Numbered from the stretch's first letter, positions 1 to 6,753 are shown. The stretch is 11,064 bases of DNA from Chroococcidiopsidaceae cyanobacterium CP_BM_RX_35 (GCA_019242465.1 JAFAVL010000381.1:1-11064); one strand, 5' to 3'. The notes: generated by a model not told the origin, from the sequence alone. Numbers and translations are program-made.

Positions 1-2
1 GA

Positions 3-494
3 GAATTTATATTACTTTTAGTTCTAGCCTTGCCTATAGAAGAATTGCTAGCGCACCTAGTTGACTTAGCTACATTAACAGCTCAATTTGCCACTTTTTT
101 GCTGTTGCACTTTGGATTTGAAGTTTCCATCCACGGTACAATTGTTGCTCTGCCAACAGGAGCGGTAGATGTCAATCAGGGATGTTCTGGCTTACGCGGT
201 ATAACTCGGCTCTTGCAACTTTCGGTTCTGATTTTAGCGATGACTCCCACTCATCTGATGGGAAAAATTATCCTACCAGTTGTGGCTATTTTGCTAGCAT
301 TTGTCGTCAATGCAGTCCGGGTTGCCGTCCTAGCTCTTCTCATTGCTAACTCCCATCGACAAGCTTTTGACTACTGGCATGAGGGCACTGGCTCTCACGG
401 TATCTCTGTAGTGAGCGTCATACTTTTGTGGTTATTCTGTCAATTGTTGATCAAAGACGAGTCTAAAAATGATGTCAAAGTGGCAATCGAATAG
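3..494 (+). CDS. Exosortase family protein, probably cyanoexosortase A; N-terminus outside window
   Basis: The reading frame is open to the left edge (it reads EFILLLVLALPIEELLAHL), so this is the C-terminal ~163 residues of a protein and no real start is visible. Exosortases are multi-pass membrane transpeptidase-like enzymes that process PEP-CTERM-type sorting signals. The family's three catalytic positions are visible: Cys in CSGLRG (about 174-190), Arg in NAVRV (about 309-323), and His in YWHEG (about 374-388). Hydrophobic stretches between them fit membrane helices. The phrases LPTGAVDV and FDYWHEGTGS suggest the cyanoexosortase A branch, from memory of the family only. The last 20 bases overlap the 3' end of the opposing kinase remnant. 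The partner gene usually found just downstream of cyanoexosortase A is not present. An ATGATG at 469 opens only 19 codons before a stop. Confidence 0.85.
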   Translation, partial: EFILLLVLALPIEELLAHLVDLATLTAQFATFLLLHFGFEVSIHGTIVALPTGAVDVNQGCSGLRGITRLLQLSVLILAMTPTHLMGKIILPVVAILLAFVVNAVRVAVLALLIANSHRQAFDYWHEGTGSHGISVVSVILLWLFCQLLIKDESKNDVKVAIE

Positions 495-1278
495 TGAAAA
501 TGCTGCCTTTGCCCAATTCACTTCTTAGCTGCAAACTTCCGTGGTGTGACCGAACAATCGCCTGAGCGATCGCTAGTCCTAATCCAGAGCCACCAGTACT
601 GCGGGAGCGATCGCTACTTACACGATAGAAACGCTCAAAAATTCGTGTTTGCTCTGGGAGTGCAATGCCAACGCCTGTATCTTGTACTTGAATCAGAGCG
701 TGGTCTTGACCCCTGTCCAAACTGACAGTCACTTGACTGCCAGCTGGCGTATACTGAATGGCGTTGTCAATTAAGTTCGAGACCAAGCGATATAGCTGCT
801 CTAGGTCACCCCTAACGAATATTGGTTGGTGTCCCTTTATATCTTTGGTCAGTTTGACAAGAGCGGAACTTGCCAACTCTTCAAACTCCTCTACCAGATC
901 GCTGATTAAATCATTGAGACAGCAGGGCTGCTTTTGTACTGGTAATACTTGCTGATCCATACGGCAGAGCAGCAACAGATCGTTAACGAGTTGAGACAAG
1001 CGATTGATCTGGCGCTCGACAATCCTTTGTGGCTCTCGCGCCTCAAGAGCAGGTAGCACCTGCGTCGGCAGTGTAGATTCAATTGCTGCTTGGAGTACTG
1101 CCAAGGGAGTGCGCAACTCGTGGGCAGCGCCAGCTGTAAACTGCTGCATTTGGCTATCTAGATAGTCCCAGGCTTCAGTGCCATTAAGTACTCAGTCAAC
1201 TACATACTTTTCTCGCTCGAGGCTACGCTTAATAAGCGCACCTAAGTCCGGCTCATCTTCAACAAAGAGGAGTCTCAT
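475..1278 (-). pseudogene. Fused remnant of a response regulator and a sensor histidine kinase (RppA/RppB-like)
   Basis: Read from 1278 downwards, the frame begins MRLLFVEDEPDLGALIKRSL, the N-terminus of an OmpR-type receiver with its acidic E-D pocket. It meets an in-frame TGA at 1192-1194, then continues in the same frame through VLNGTEAWDYLDSQ. Without a break it passes into MQQFTAGAAHELRTPLA, the H-box of a kinase. The rest of the receiver (including the phospho-Asp), the DNA-binding domain, and the kinase's sensor and membrane part are missing. From the ATG at 1149 a clean 224-residue core remains: His10 (phosphoacceptor), N-box Asn129 in NLIDNAIQYTP, DTGVG 157-161, FERFYR 171-176, GGSGLGL 186-192, and a normal C-terminus. 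The intact pair at 3531-5542 shows the ancestral layout. The whole locus is a pseudogene, but the kinase core alone could still be translated. The end overlaps the exosortase gene by 20 bases. Confidence 0.88.
566..614. repeat. Two HIP1 octamers
   Basis: GCGATCGC occurs at 566-573 and again at 607-614, both inside the kinase remnant. This palindrome is highly over-represented in many cyanobacterial genomes, and it supports the host assignment. I noticed no further copies in the window. Confidence 0.85.
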
Positions 1279-1529
1279 GGCTGAAGTGAATTCCTTCGGG
1301 TGGGATATGAGTGTTGTTAGAGTCGGCGCTACCAAGGACAAGATTTGAATTGGTATTAGGCAATATTCCTACTGCCATAGCAACATGGAATGTGACATCA
1401 GATACACTTGCCCAGGTAAGCTCAGTGGTGAAAAGCAACGTTCTCATCTGAAAGACTCTTCTTCTGTCAACCAATTTTTAGTTCTCACCTTTATAAATAA
1501 ATCTGCTACTAGATAGACTGACAGAGCTG
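1279..1529. other. Gap upstream of the regulator remnant; no recognised gene
   Basis: This stretch would have been the upstream region of the broken response regulator. On the minus strand a frame from ATG 1447 to a stop at 1259 encodes 62 residues (beginning MRTLLFTTELTW) and overlaps the regulator start by 20 bases. It resembles nothing I recognise, has no good ribosome binding site, and may be debris of a lost gene. I see no RNA gene, terminator or riboswitch here. Confidence 0.4.
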
Positions 1530-1548
1530 GATGAAATTCGGATGAAAT
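1530..1548. promoter_or_regulatory. 11-base-period direct repeat, candidate OmpR-type regulator site (site 1)
   Basis: GATGAAAT occurs at 1530-1537 and again at 1541-1548, exactly one helical turn apart. OmpR/PhoB-family regulators typically bind tandem half-sites with this period. The element lies about 250 bases upstream of the regulator remnant that ends at 1278, and its half-site matches those of the two elements in the 6543-6753 control region. It is also about 50 bases beyond the 3' end of the small minus-strand gene at 1602-1835. The role as an operator is inferred. Confidence 0.5.
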
Positions 1549-1601
1549 ATCAGCGCTGCATTAAAAGGCTTACCGCTCCTAAAAACCTTGATAAGCTTGT
1601 G

Positions 1602-1835
1602 TTAGTCAACTCGGTAAAACCGCCTTCGAGGCTTCTTGCTATCGGGGGCGAGCACTTCAAAATCCCAGGTTCCTTCTTCCGAACGCATCCAGGCTCTAAA
1701 GTAACGGTTGCCTTTTGTTGCCGCATTGAGGATGGATGCCATGCTGATGCCTGTCAGTGCTGATAATTCTCTTGGCGTGAGTAATGCTCTAGTTTGACTT
1801 GTTGATTGCTCTAAAGGAGCTTGAGACTTATTCAT
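1602..1835 (-). CDS. Small HTH-like protein of unknown function
   Basis: This 77-residue basic protein has a disordered N-terminus rich in Gln, Ser and Thr (1-16). Residues 19-42 (LLTPRELSALTGISMAS and following) read like the two helices of a MerR/excisionase-type helix-turn-helix. A C-terminal part with several aromatic residues and a basic KKPRRRFYRV tail follows. This layout fits a small DNA-binding protein, such as an excisionase-like or chromosomally retained accessory regulator, but I do not recognise the family. The start at 1835 has only a weak GAGAG about 8 bases upstream. No integrase, att-like repeat or other mobile gene is nearby, so a phage or island origin cannot be claimed. 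The gene stands alone on its strand between the broken two-component locus and the transporter gene. Confidence 0.55.
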   Translation of the reverse strand: MNKSQAPLEQSTSQTRALLTPRELSALTGISMASILNAATKGNRYFRAWMRSEEGTWDFEVLAPDSKKPRRRFYRVD

Positions 1836-2326
1836 GGGGAACTCTCACAATCCTGACGCCACTACCGTGATTGAACCTAGCGGGAACAACTGTATCTGAC
1901 TAAGGGTGTTATCTGAACCCTGTCGCTCACTATACAGGGCTAAGGCTACTAGACTGAAACGGGAATTTTGCCTGTTAAGGATCTCATATTATATATGCCC
2001 CCCCACCGCATTGAATTTAAAACCGAAAACAGTTTTGATTACAGAATCGAGCTTTAGTGATTGACTTTGAACAAACGTATAATCACCTCGCAAACTAATA
2101 TAGCCCTTAAGCGTTTCCAAAGCCCGTTCAGCGGTTGATTCTAGTTGCTTCTCCTAATCTCCTTTCTAGAAGTGGTAGGGAAATACTGAATCACGTCAAA
2201 ATTGCGGCTCAGCAACGTATGCCAAAGTCGGTACTCTAGCTATCTTCATAAGGTATCCATCCAAGGTTAGAGCTTAAGTAAGCTAGTTGTTCAACTTATT
2301 CATTGTCCAAGTTTTTTGAGGGATAA
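1836..2326. other. Long gap upstream of the nickel/cobalt transporter gene
   Basis: No intact gene is visible in these ~490 bases. A 6-base perfect inverted repeat (CCCTGT 1918-1923, ACAGGG 1934-1939, 10-base loop) has no T-tract. A run of seven C lies at about 1998-2004. TATAAT at 2078-2083 is a good -10 box on the plus strand, but the TTGACT at 2061-2066 is only 11 bases away instead of about 17, so the promoter is uncertain. If used, it would give the transporter mRNA a leader of about 235 bases. I looked for cobalamin riboswitch core motifs here and did not find them. A possible minus-strand gene remnant within this gap is listed separately. Confidence 0.5.
1989..2153 (-). other. Possible remnant of a protein-coding gene
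   Basis: On the minus strand a frame of 54 codons without any ATG runs from just after a TAG at 2154-2156 to a TAA at 1989-1991. It has an amphipathic, protein-like composition (for example STAERALETLKGYISLRG, then VIKTVFGFKFNAVGG). Just upstream, in another frame, a 32-codon stretch (LWHTLLSRNFDVIQYFP) is also protein-like. The pair could be one decayed, frameshifted gene. I do not recognise it, and chance is a fair alternative. Confidence 0.25.
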
Positions 2327-3427
2327 ATGCTAACAGGTTTTGTTCGTGTTTTAAACGATAGTCCAAGGTATGTCCGGCGCAATATCTTCAACATTTATGC
2401 GTTTCTAATTACTGCTAATGTTTTAGTCTGGGTTCTTACTCTCCTAGCTTTTCATCAGTATCCACTCCTGCTTGGCACTTCTCTCATCGCCTATTCCTTT
2501 GGTTTACGTCATGCTGTAGACGCTGACCATATTGCAGCGGTTGACAACGTTACCCGCAAACTGATGCAGGATAACAAACGACCTGTGGCTGTCGGGTTCT
2601 TCTTCTCGCTCGGTCATTCCACCATTGTGGTTTTGATGTCTGTCGCGATTGCCGTGACTGCTACCGCAATTAAGAGAGACTTTCCTGGTCTCCAGCAGAT
2701 TGGTGGGTTAATTGGCACAAGCGTTTCGGCGGCTTTCCTGTTGCTGATCGCGATCATTAACATGATTGTCCTGTGGGATGTTTATCACACCTTCCAAAGC
2801 GTCAAGCGGGGCGGAACTTACGACGAGCGGACCTTGAACGAATTTTTGGACCAACGTGGAGTCAGGGGTCGCTTCTTCCGTCCCTTGCTGCAGCTGATAG
2901 ATAGTAGCTGGAAAATGTACCCTTTAGGCGTCCTCTTCGGTTTGGGGTTTGATACGGCAACTGAGGTAGGACTGCTAGGAATTTCAGCCGCTGAAGCGTC
3001 CAAAGGTTTGCCAATCTGGGATATCCTATTGTTCCCCGCTTTGTTTACTGTCGGGATGTGCCTGATTGATACCACTGATGGGATTCTGATGCTTGGTGCT
3101 TATGGCTGGGCTTATGTGAAACCGATTCGCAAACTCTACTACAACATGACCATCACTCTGGTCTCTGTACTGGTCGCTCTGGTCATCGGCGGAATTGAAG
3201 CTCTAAGCATAGTTAGTGACCAGTTAAACCTGAAGGGTCCGTTTTGGGATTTCGTTGGTAACTTGGGTGATAACTTTGGCACCATTGGCTACATCATCAT
3301 TGGCATCTTTATATTGAGTTGGTTGCTTTCGACTATTGTCTACAACGTCAAGAAATACGATGAGATTGAGGTTGTCAGTTCAACTCAACCTAACCAGGAA
3401 AGGGATAGAGATAGAAGTCAAAGATGA
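2327..3427 (+). CDS. NiCoT-family nickel/cobalt transporter
   Basis: This 366-residue inner-membrane protein should import Ni2+ and/or Co2+ at high affinity using the membrane potential. The NiCoT signature HX4DH is present as HAVDADH (62-68) in the second membrane helix. The other family motifs follow in order: FFFSLGHS (91-98), LGFDTATE (206-213) and GMCLIDTTDG (243-252). About eight hydrophobic segments are visible, and the length is normal for the family. The tail after residue 345 is charged and hydrophilic. The start at ATG 2327 follows GAGGGA at 2318-2323, a good but closely spaced ribosome binding site. The gene stands alone on its strand, between the broken and the intact regulator pairs. 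That position suggests metal-dependent control, but I see no copy of the 11-base-period repeat directly upstream. Whether Ni or Co is preferred cannot be read from the sequence. Confidence 0.93.
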   Translation: MLTGFVRVLNDSPRYVRRNIFNIYAFLITANVLVWVLTLLAFHQYPLLLGTSLIAYSFGLRHAVDADHIAAVDNVTRKLMQDNKRPVAVGFFFSLGHSTIVVLMSVAIAVTATAIKRDFPGLQQIGGLIGTSVSAAFLLLIAIINMIVLWDVYHTFQSVKRGGTYDERTLNEFLDQRGVRGRFFRPLLQLIDSSWKMYPLGVLFGLGFDTATEVGLLGISAAEASKGLPIWDILLFPALFTVGMCLIDTTDGILMLGAYGWAYVKPIRKLYYNMTITLVSVLVALVIGGIEALSIVSDQLNLKGPFWDFVGNLGDNFGTIGYIIIGIFILSWLLSTIVYNVKKYDEIEVVSSTQPNQERDRDRSQR

Positions 3428-3469
3428 GGGCACATTCCACTCAGCTTTCCTTGTAAAAATCATCAAAAG

Positions 3470-3500
3470 ACAGCCTTCAACTTCAAATATCGCAGGCTGT
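3470..3500. terminator. Weak hairpin between convergent genes
   Basis: ACAGCCT (3470-3476) and AGGCTGT (3494-3500) form a perfect 7-base stem with a 17-base loop, between the 3' ends of the transporter gene and the kinase gene. There is no T-tract on either side, so it is only a candidate terminator or mRNA end. Confidence 0.25.
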
Positions 3501-3530
3501 AACCCTCGTAAACGCTATATTTTACAGTTC

Positions 3531-4847
3531 TCAAGGGCTATTCATTCTGCAGGGCAATGTCACTATGAAGTTGCTGCCTTTGCCCAATTGGCTCTGCACC
3601 TGAATATTGCCCCCATGCACCAGAGCAATCGCTCTGGCGATTGATAGCCCCAGTCCGGCTCCACCAGAATGTCGAGAGCGGGCGGCATCAATCCGGTAGA
3701 AGCGATCAAAAATGTGAGCCAGAGCAAAAGCTGGGATGCCAATGCCAGTATCCTTAACTTGAACGATGACCGAGAAGTGTGTCTGCTGTAGATGGACTGT
3801 TACCATGCCCCCAGCCGGGGTGTACTGAATACCATTAGTTATCAGGTTGGCTATGAGGCGGTAAAGCTGTTCCTCATTCCCTAACACGTAGGCTGGAGGA
3901 GCGTTAGGTATGTCTAATCCAAGTTTAACTCCAGCCGCCTGAGCGAGAGGTGCCAATTCTTCATGCAAGTCAGAGAGTAGGTCATCAAGACAGCAGGGTT
4001 GGGTGGAAGTCGGAGCCGCAGTCTGATCAGCATGGGACAGCAGCAGTAAATCGGCAACTAGTTGGCTGAGGCGAAGATTCTGGCGCTCCATAGCCTCTAG
4101 AGTTTCGGGGCTAATCCACTTACCTGATTGGGCTTTGCTCAAGCTCATCTGAATCAGAGCCCGGCTTGTCGCTAGAGGAGTACGGAGTTCGTGAGCCGCA
4201 TCAGCCGTGAACTGCTCCATCAGACTGTAGGAACGGTAGATGGGGCGCATCGCTAGCCCTGCTAGCCACCAGCCCGACACTCCTACTAGCAGCATGGCAA
4301 CAGGGAGGCTCAAAACTAGGAGCTGGAGCAGCTGCTGCCGATGGAGGTCGAACTCGACCATTGAGCGCCCTAATTGCAGATAACCCCAGGGTTGTCCAAT
4401 GCGGTTGTGCAAGTAGTCATCAATCTGGCGATAACGAGTGCCATCAGTGACTGTCAGAGTTTGCCAGCGCTGTCCTGGAAGGCTAGCTGGTAAACCATGA
4501 GGTTGAAAGTTGGACGCGGCAATGGTTCGACCCTTCAGGTCTATTAAGCGGATGTAGTAGTCCCGCTGGCGAGTAATGCCCAGCAGGTTTGTTTGACGAG
4601 CGCCTGCCCCGGATAGGACTTCTTGGATCTCCGGCTGTACCAAACCTGGTTGTCTTAATCTGGGTTGGAGGTAATCATGGAATGTACCAGCTAAATCTTC
4701 AATGGTGCGGTCAAACCACCAAGTTTCGACTACCGATAAGCAATGGTAGAGTAGCAGCCCACCAGCCAAGACGGTAAGTCCCATCACACGCACATACCAA
4801 GCCACCAGTTGCCAGCGAGTGTGTCGGAATAGCCGTTGTGAACTCAT
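3531..4847 (-). CDS. Sensor histidine kinase, RppB/NrsS-like
   Basis: This is a 438-residue membrane kinase. TM1 is at about 16-38. An extracytoplasmic sensor region (about 39-174) is followed by TM2 at about 175-199. The H-box AAHELRTPL has phosphoacceptor His219. The ATP-binding domain has its N-box at 334-343 (NLITNGIQYT, Asn338), DTGIG 366-370, FDRFYR 380-385 and GGAGLGL 395-401. All catalytic motifs are intact. The gene overlaps the regulator gene by four bases (ATGA at 4844-4847), so the two are translationally coupled and should be cognate. The layout resembles cyanobacterial RppB/NrsS, which answers to nickel or redox state in Synechocystis. The input here is inferred from the metal genes around it. 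The sensor loop contains no obvious His- or Met-rich metal site. A CysCys pair (285-286) after the H-domain is shared with the broken paralogue. Confidence 0.92.
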   Translation of the reverse strand: MSSQRLFRHTRWQLVAWYVRVMGLTVLAGGLLLYHCLSVVETWWFDRTIEDLAGTFHDYLQPRLRQPGLVQPEIQEVLSGAGARQTNLLGITRQRDYYIRLIDLKGRTIAASNFQPHGLPASLPGQRWQTLTVTDGTRYRQIDDYLHNRIGQPWGYLQLGRSMVEFDLHRQQLLQLLVLSLPVAMLLVGVSGWWLAGLAMRPIYRSYSLMEQFTADAAHELRTPLATSRALIQMSLSKAQSGKWISPETLEAMERQNLRLSQLVADLLLLSHADQTAAPTSTQPCCLDDLLSDLHEELAPLAQAAGVKLGLDIPNAPPAYVLGNEEQLYRLIANLITNGIQYTPAGGMVTVHLQQTHFSVIVQVKDTGIGIPAFALAHIFDRFYRIDAARSRHSGGAGLGLSIARAIALVHGGNIQVQSQLGKGSNFIVTLPCRMNSP

Positions 4848-5542
4848 GATATAGTACCGTCAATGACGCCAGAATTTAGGCGATAGCCCACGCCAAAAAC
4901 TGTTTCAATCGGTGAGTTGCCAGCACTTCTTACTAGCTTGCGGCGCAGCAGTCGCACTTGAGCTGCCACGATGTTGCTGAGCGGCGACTCACCCGTTTCC
5001 CAGAGCCGATGGCGAATTTGCTCGCTGCTAAGCACCTGATTCGGGTGTTGCATAAAGTACTCCAAAAGTTGAAACTCTTTAAGAGTTAAGTTAATAGTGT
5101 GACCTTGCTGCTGAACACTATGGGTGTCGTAGTCCAGTTCCAGGCTGCCTACCCGTAACCGCCGAGACTGGAGCTGTGGTGGACGTCTGAGCAAAGCTCG
5201 CATCCGAGCCAGCAGTTCTGGAATATCGAACGGCTTGACTAGGTAATCATCAGCCCCAGCATCAAGACCCATGATTTTATCCGTTAGGCTATCTTTGGCA
5301 GTGAGCATCAGCACTGGCAGGGAGTTGCCCTTAGCACGCAGCTGCTGGCAGAGTTCCAGTCCCGAAATCTCCGGTAGCATCCAGTCGAACACAGCCAGGG
5401 TGTAGGGAATGAATTCTGCGAACAAATACGCCCAACCTTCTCCTCCATCCCGCGCCAGATCGACTATGTAGCCCGCATCTTCTAGAGCTTCTTTCAGGGC
5501 AGAACCTAAGTCCGGTTCATCTTCAACCAGCAAGACACGCAT
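4844..5542 (-). CDS. OmpR-family response regulator, RppA/NrsR-like
   Basis: This is a 232-residue transcription factor. The receiver domain (1-~120) has the acidic pocket E7-D8, phospho-Asp53 in VFDWMLP, Thr81 and Lys103 (LVKPFD). A winged-helix DNA-binding domain follows (about 128-224), with the NLTLKEFQLLEYF and VFGVGYRL landmarks of the OmpR/PhoB class. The start at ATG 5542 follows GAGG with good spacing. The gene begins 15 bases after the stop of the metal-handling gene at 5558 and overlaps the kinase gene by four bases, so all three form one operon read from about 6550. Likely targets are its own operon and the divergent DUF305 gene, because two direct repeats of the type bound by this class lie between them. 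The broken paralogue at 1192-1278 matches its first ~40 residues. Confidence 0.94.
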   Translation of the reverse strand: MRVLLVEDEPDLGSALKEALEDAGYIVDLARDGGEGWAYLFAEFIPYTLAVFDWMLPEISGLELCQQLRAKGNSLPVLMLTAKDSLTDKIMGLDAGADDYLVKPFDIPELLARMRALLRRPPQLQSRRLRVGSLELDYDTHSVQQQGHTINLTLKEFQLLEYFMQHPNQVLSSEQIRHRLWETGESPLSNIVAAQVRLLRRKLVRSAGNSPIETVFGVGYRLNSGVIDGTIS

Positions 5543-5557
5543 CGTTGCCTCGTTGCT

Positions 5558-6542
5558 TCAAGCCTTCACATCCAACCAGAAGTCAGCTGTCACGATCTGA
5601 CCGCCCCGACTGAACTGACCCCAGAGCTTGTAGCGTCCAGCTTGGGGAAAGGTAACCAAAAAACTGACTTGACTAGGATCTGAACTGGTGGCTGTAGCTA
5701 GAGGTAGAGCGTGGGCATGGATGTAGCTTTGAGCAGTGAGTTGGGATGGCTGACGCAGAATCACCAGATGTCCACCAGTTCCTAGGTAAGGTTGCAGGTT
5801 AGAAACCGGGCTTCCGGTCACCTTATCTTTTAGGGCAAAGGTCACCATGACTTCCTGGCCCGCTACTGGTGTCGTCGGCTCAACACTTTTGTTAATTGGG
5901 TTAGACAAAGAAAGGTTAGCTATTGTCGTGCCAAATGTCTTCGTGCTTGCTAGCTCTATTTGAGTTTTAGCAGGAGTTGGGGTTCCCCCCACGCTTAAGG
6001 GCAAAGCAGTCACCTGATGGCTGATCCCTACTGGTTTGAAATCGCTAAACAGCATGTACTGTCCGGCATGGGGTAGAACTGTCGAGATCTGAAATTGCCC
6101 ATTGCCTGTGAAGGTAGGATGAATGTGTTCAAAAAAGCCTAGATCGTTGCTGACCACGATCAGGTGCATAAGTTTTTCTTGAGTAATTTGAAAGTTCTTA
6201 ACTGGCTGTCCTTGTGGGTCTTTATATGGTAATGGTTAAGGGGAAGCTCTGACCAGGATAAATTGGCTGCTTGACGTTAAGGGAAGCTGTCGTTCGAGAA
6301 CCAGTCGCAGTTGGGCTCATACTGCAGTGTTCCATATCAGACATCCCAGAGTCGGAATCATTATGATGCATCATGTCGGGCATGTCAGACATGTCTTTAT
6401 CAGACTGAGAGTGCTGATTTGTCTGAGCTTGAGCGGTAACATAACCAGGCATCAGGAGCCGATTGACCCAAATCCCGCTACCCGTCAAAACCCCTAGACT
6501 AGCTAAAACACCAACAACGAGTTTTGCACTGCCTTTAGTCAT
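5558..6542 (-). pseudogene. Secreted His/Met-rich metal-handling protein, split by a frameshift
   Basis: Two frames together look like one ~327-residue protein. Part 1 (6542 to a TAA at 6222-6224) has an N-terminal hydrophobic export segment (about 8-30). A Met/His/Asp-rich stretch (about 44-75, with MSDMPDMMHH and MEHCSM) suits periplasmic Cu, Ni or Co binding. It ends in PLTITI. Part 2 resumes one base out of phase with KDPQGQPVKNFQITQEKL, then MHLIVVSNDLGFFEHIHP, and runs to 5558. Part 2's own frame is closed upstream by a TAA at 6236-6238, so the slip lies within 6222-6238. A second domain (from about VMVTFALKDKVTGSPVSNL, then GHLVIL and YIHAHA) repeats the first, which supports the join. 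A perfect AGGAGG at 6548-6553 precedes the ATG by five bases. The gene leads the regulator/kinase operon. It could be a true mutation, an assembly error, or a deliberate split. The ATG at 6169 lacks a visible ribosome binding site. Confidence 0.8.
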
Positions 6543-6600
6543 AATTTCCTCCTAAAGAGAGGAGTAAAACTTCTGTCTAATTGCACGTTTACACACTTGC

Positions 6601-6618
6601 ATGAAAATGATGTGAAAA
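6601..6618. promoter_or_regulatory. 11-base-period direct repeat, candidate regulator site (site 2)
   Basis: ATGAAAA (6601-6607) and GTGAAAA (6612-6618) are 11 bases apart. They lie about 60 bases upstream of the start of the operon at 6542, on the side expected for an activator or autoregulator of that operon. The half-site matches site 1 and site 3 (TGAAA core). Binding by the OmpR-type regulator encoded in the operon is inferred. Confidence 0.5.
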
Positions 6619-6660
6619 GCCTTTAGAGCAGAAAATGTGGCAGCGCCTCAACTAGTTCTG

Positions 6661-6678
6661 ATTTCATATGAATTTCAT
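6661..6678. promoter_or_regulatory. 11-base-period direct repeat, candidate regulator site (site 3)
   Basis: ATTTCAT occurs at 6661-6667 and 6672-6678, 11 bases apart. Read on the minus strand the half-site is ATGAAAT, identical to that of site 1, and the TTC spacer base pattern is also shared. The element also contains a perfect 10-base palindrome, TTCATATGAA (6663-6672), so a dimeric palindrome-binding factor is an alternative. It lies about 75 bases before the DUF305 start and upstream of a possible -10 (TATACC, about 6725-6730). Confidence 0.55.
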
Positions 6679-6753
6679 GACTTGTTTGTATGGTGATGAC
6701 TAAAGTATCGCCATACTGTTCGCGCTATACCGTCAATTAACACAGAAAACCTC

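Noticed and set aside
1542..1763. Plus-strand 73-codon open frame opposite the small HTH-like gene
   Set aside because: It lies mostly antisense to 1602-1835, which has the better protein features, and its Cys-rich C-terminus looks like a shadow.
2061..2083. TTGACT...TATAAT as a strong promoter for the transporter gene
   Set aside because: The two boxes are 11 bases apart instead of about 17, so they cannot work together as a normal sigma-70 promoter. Only the -10 is kept as a possibility in the gap entry.
1836..2326. A second cobalamin or a NiCo riboswitch upstream of the nickel/cobalt transporter gene
   Set aside because: I looked for the B12 core and box on both strands. A CGCCACT at about 1858 is the only partial match, without the surrounding elements.
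475..3531. The broken and intact two-component pairs as a recent duplication with recombination across the transporter gene
   Set aside because: The kinase cores share motifs but differ at many residues between them. The longest common DNA I noticed is about 18 bases around the GKGS codons, so they are old paralogues.
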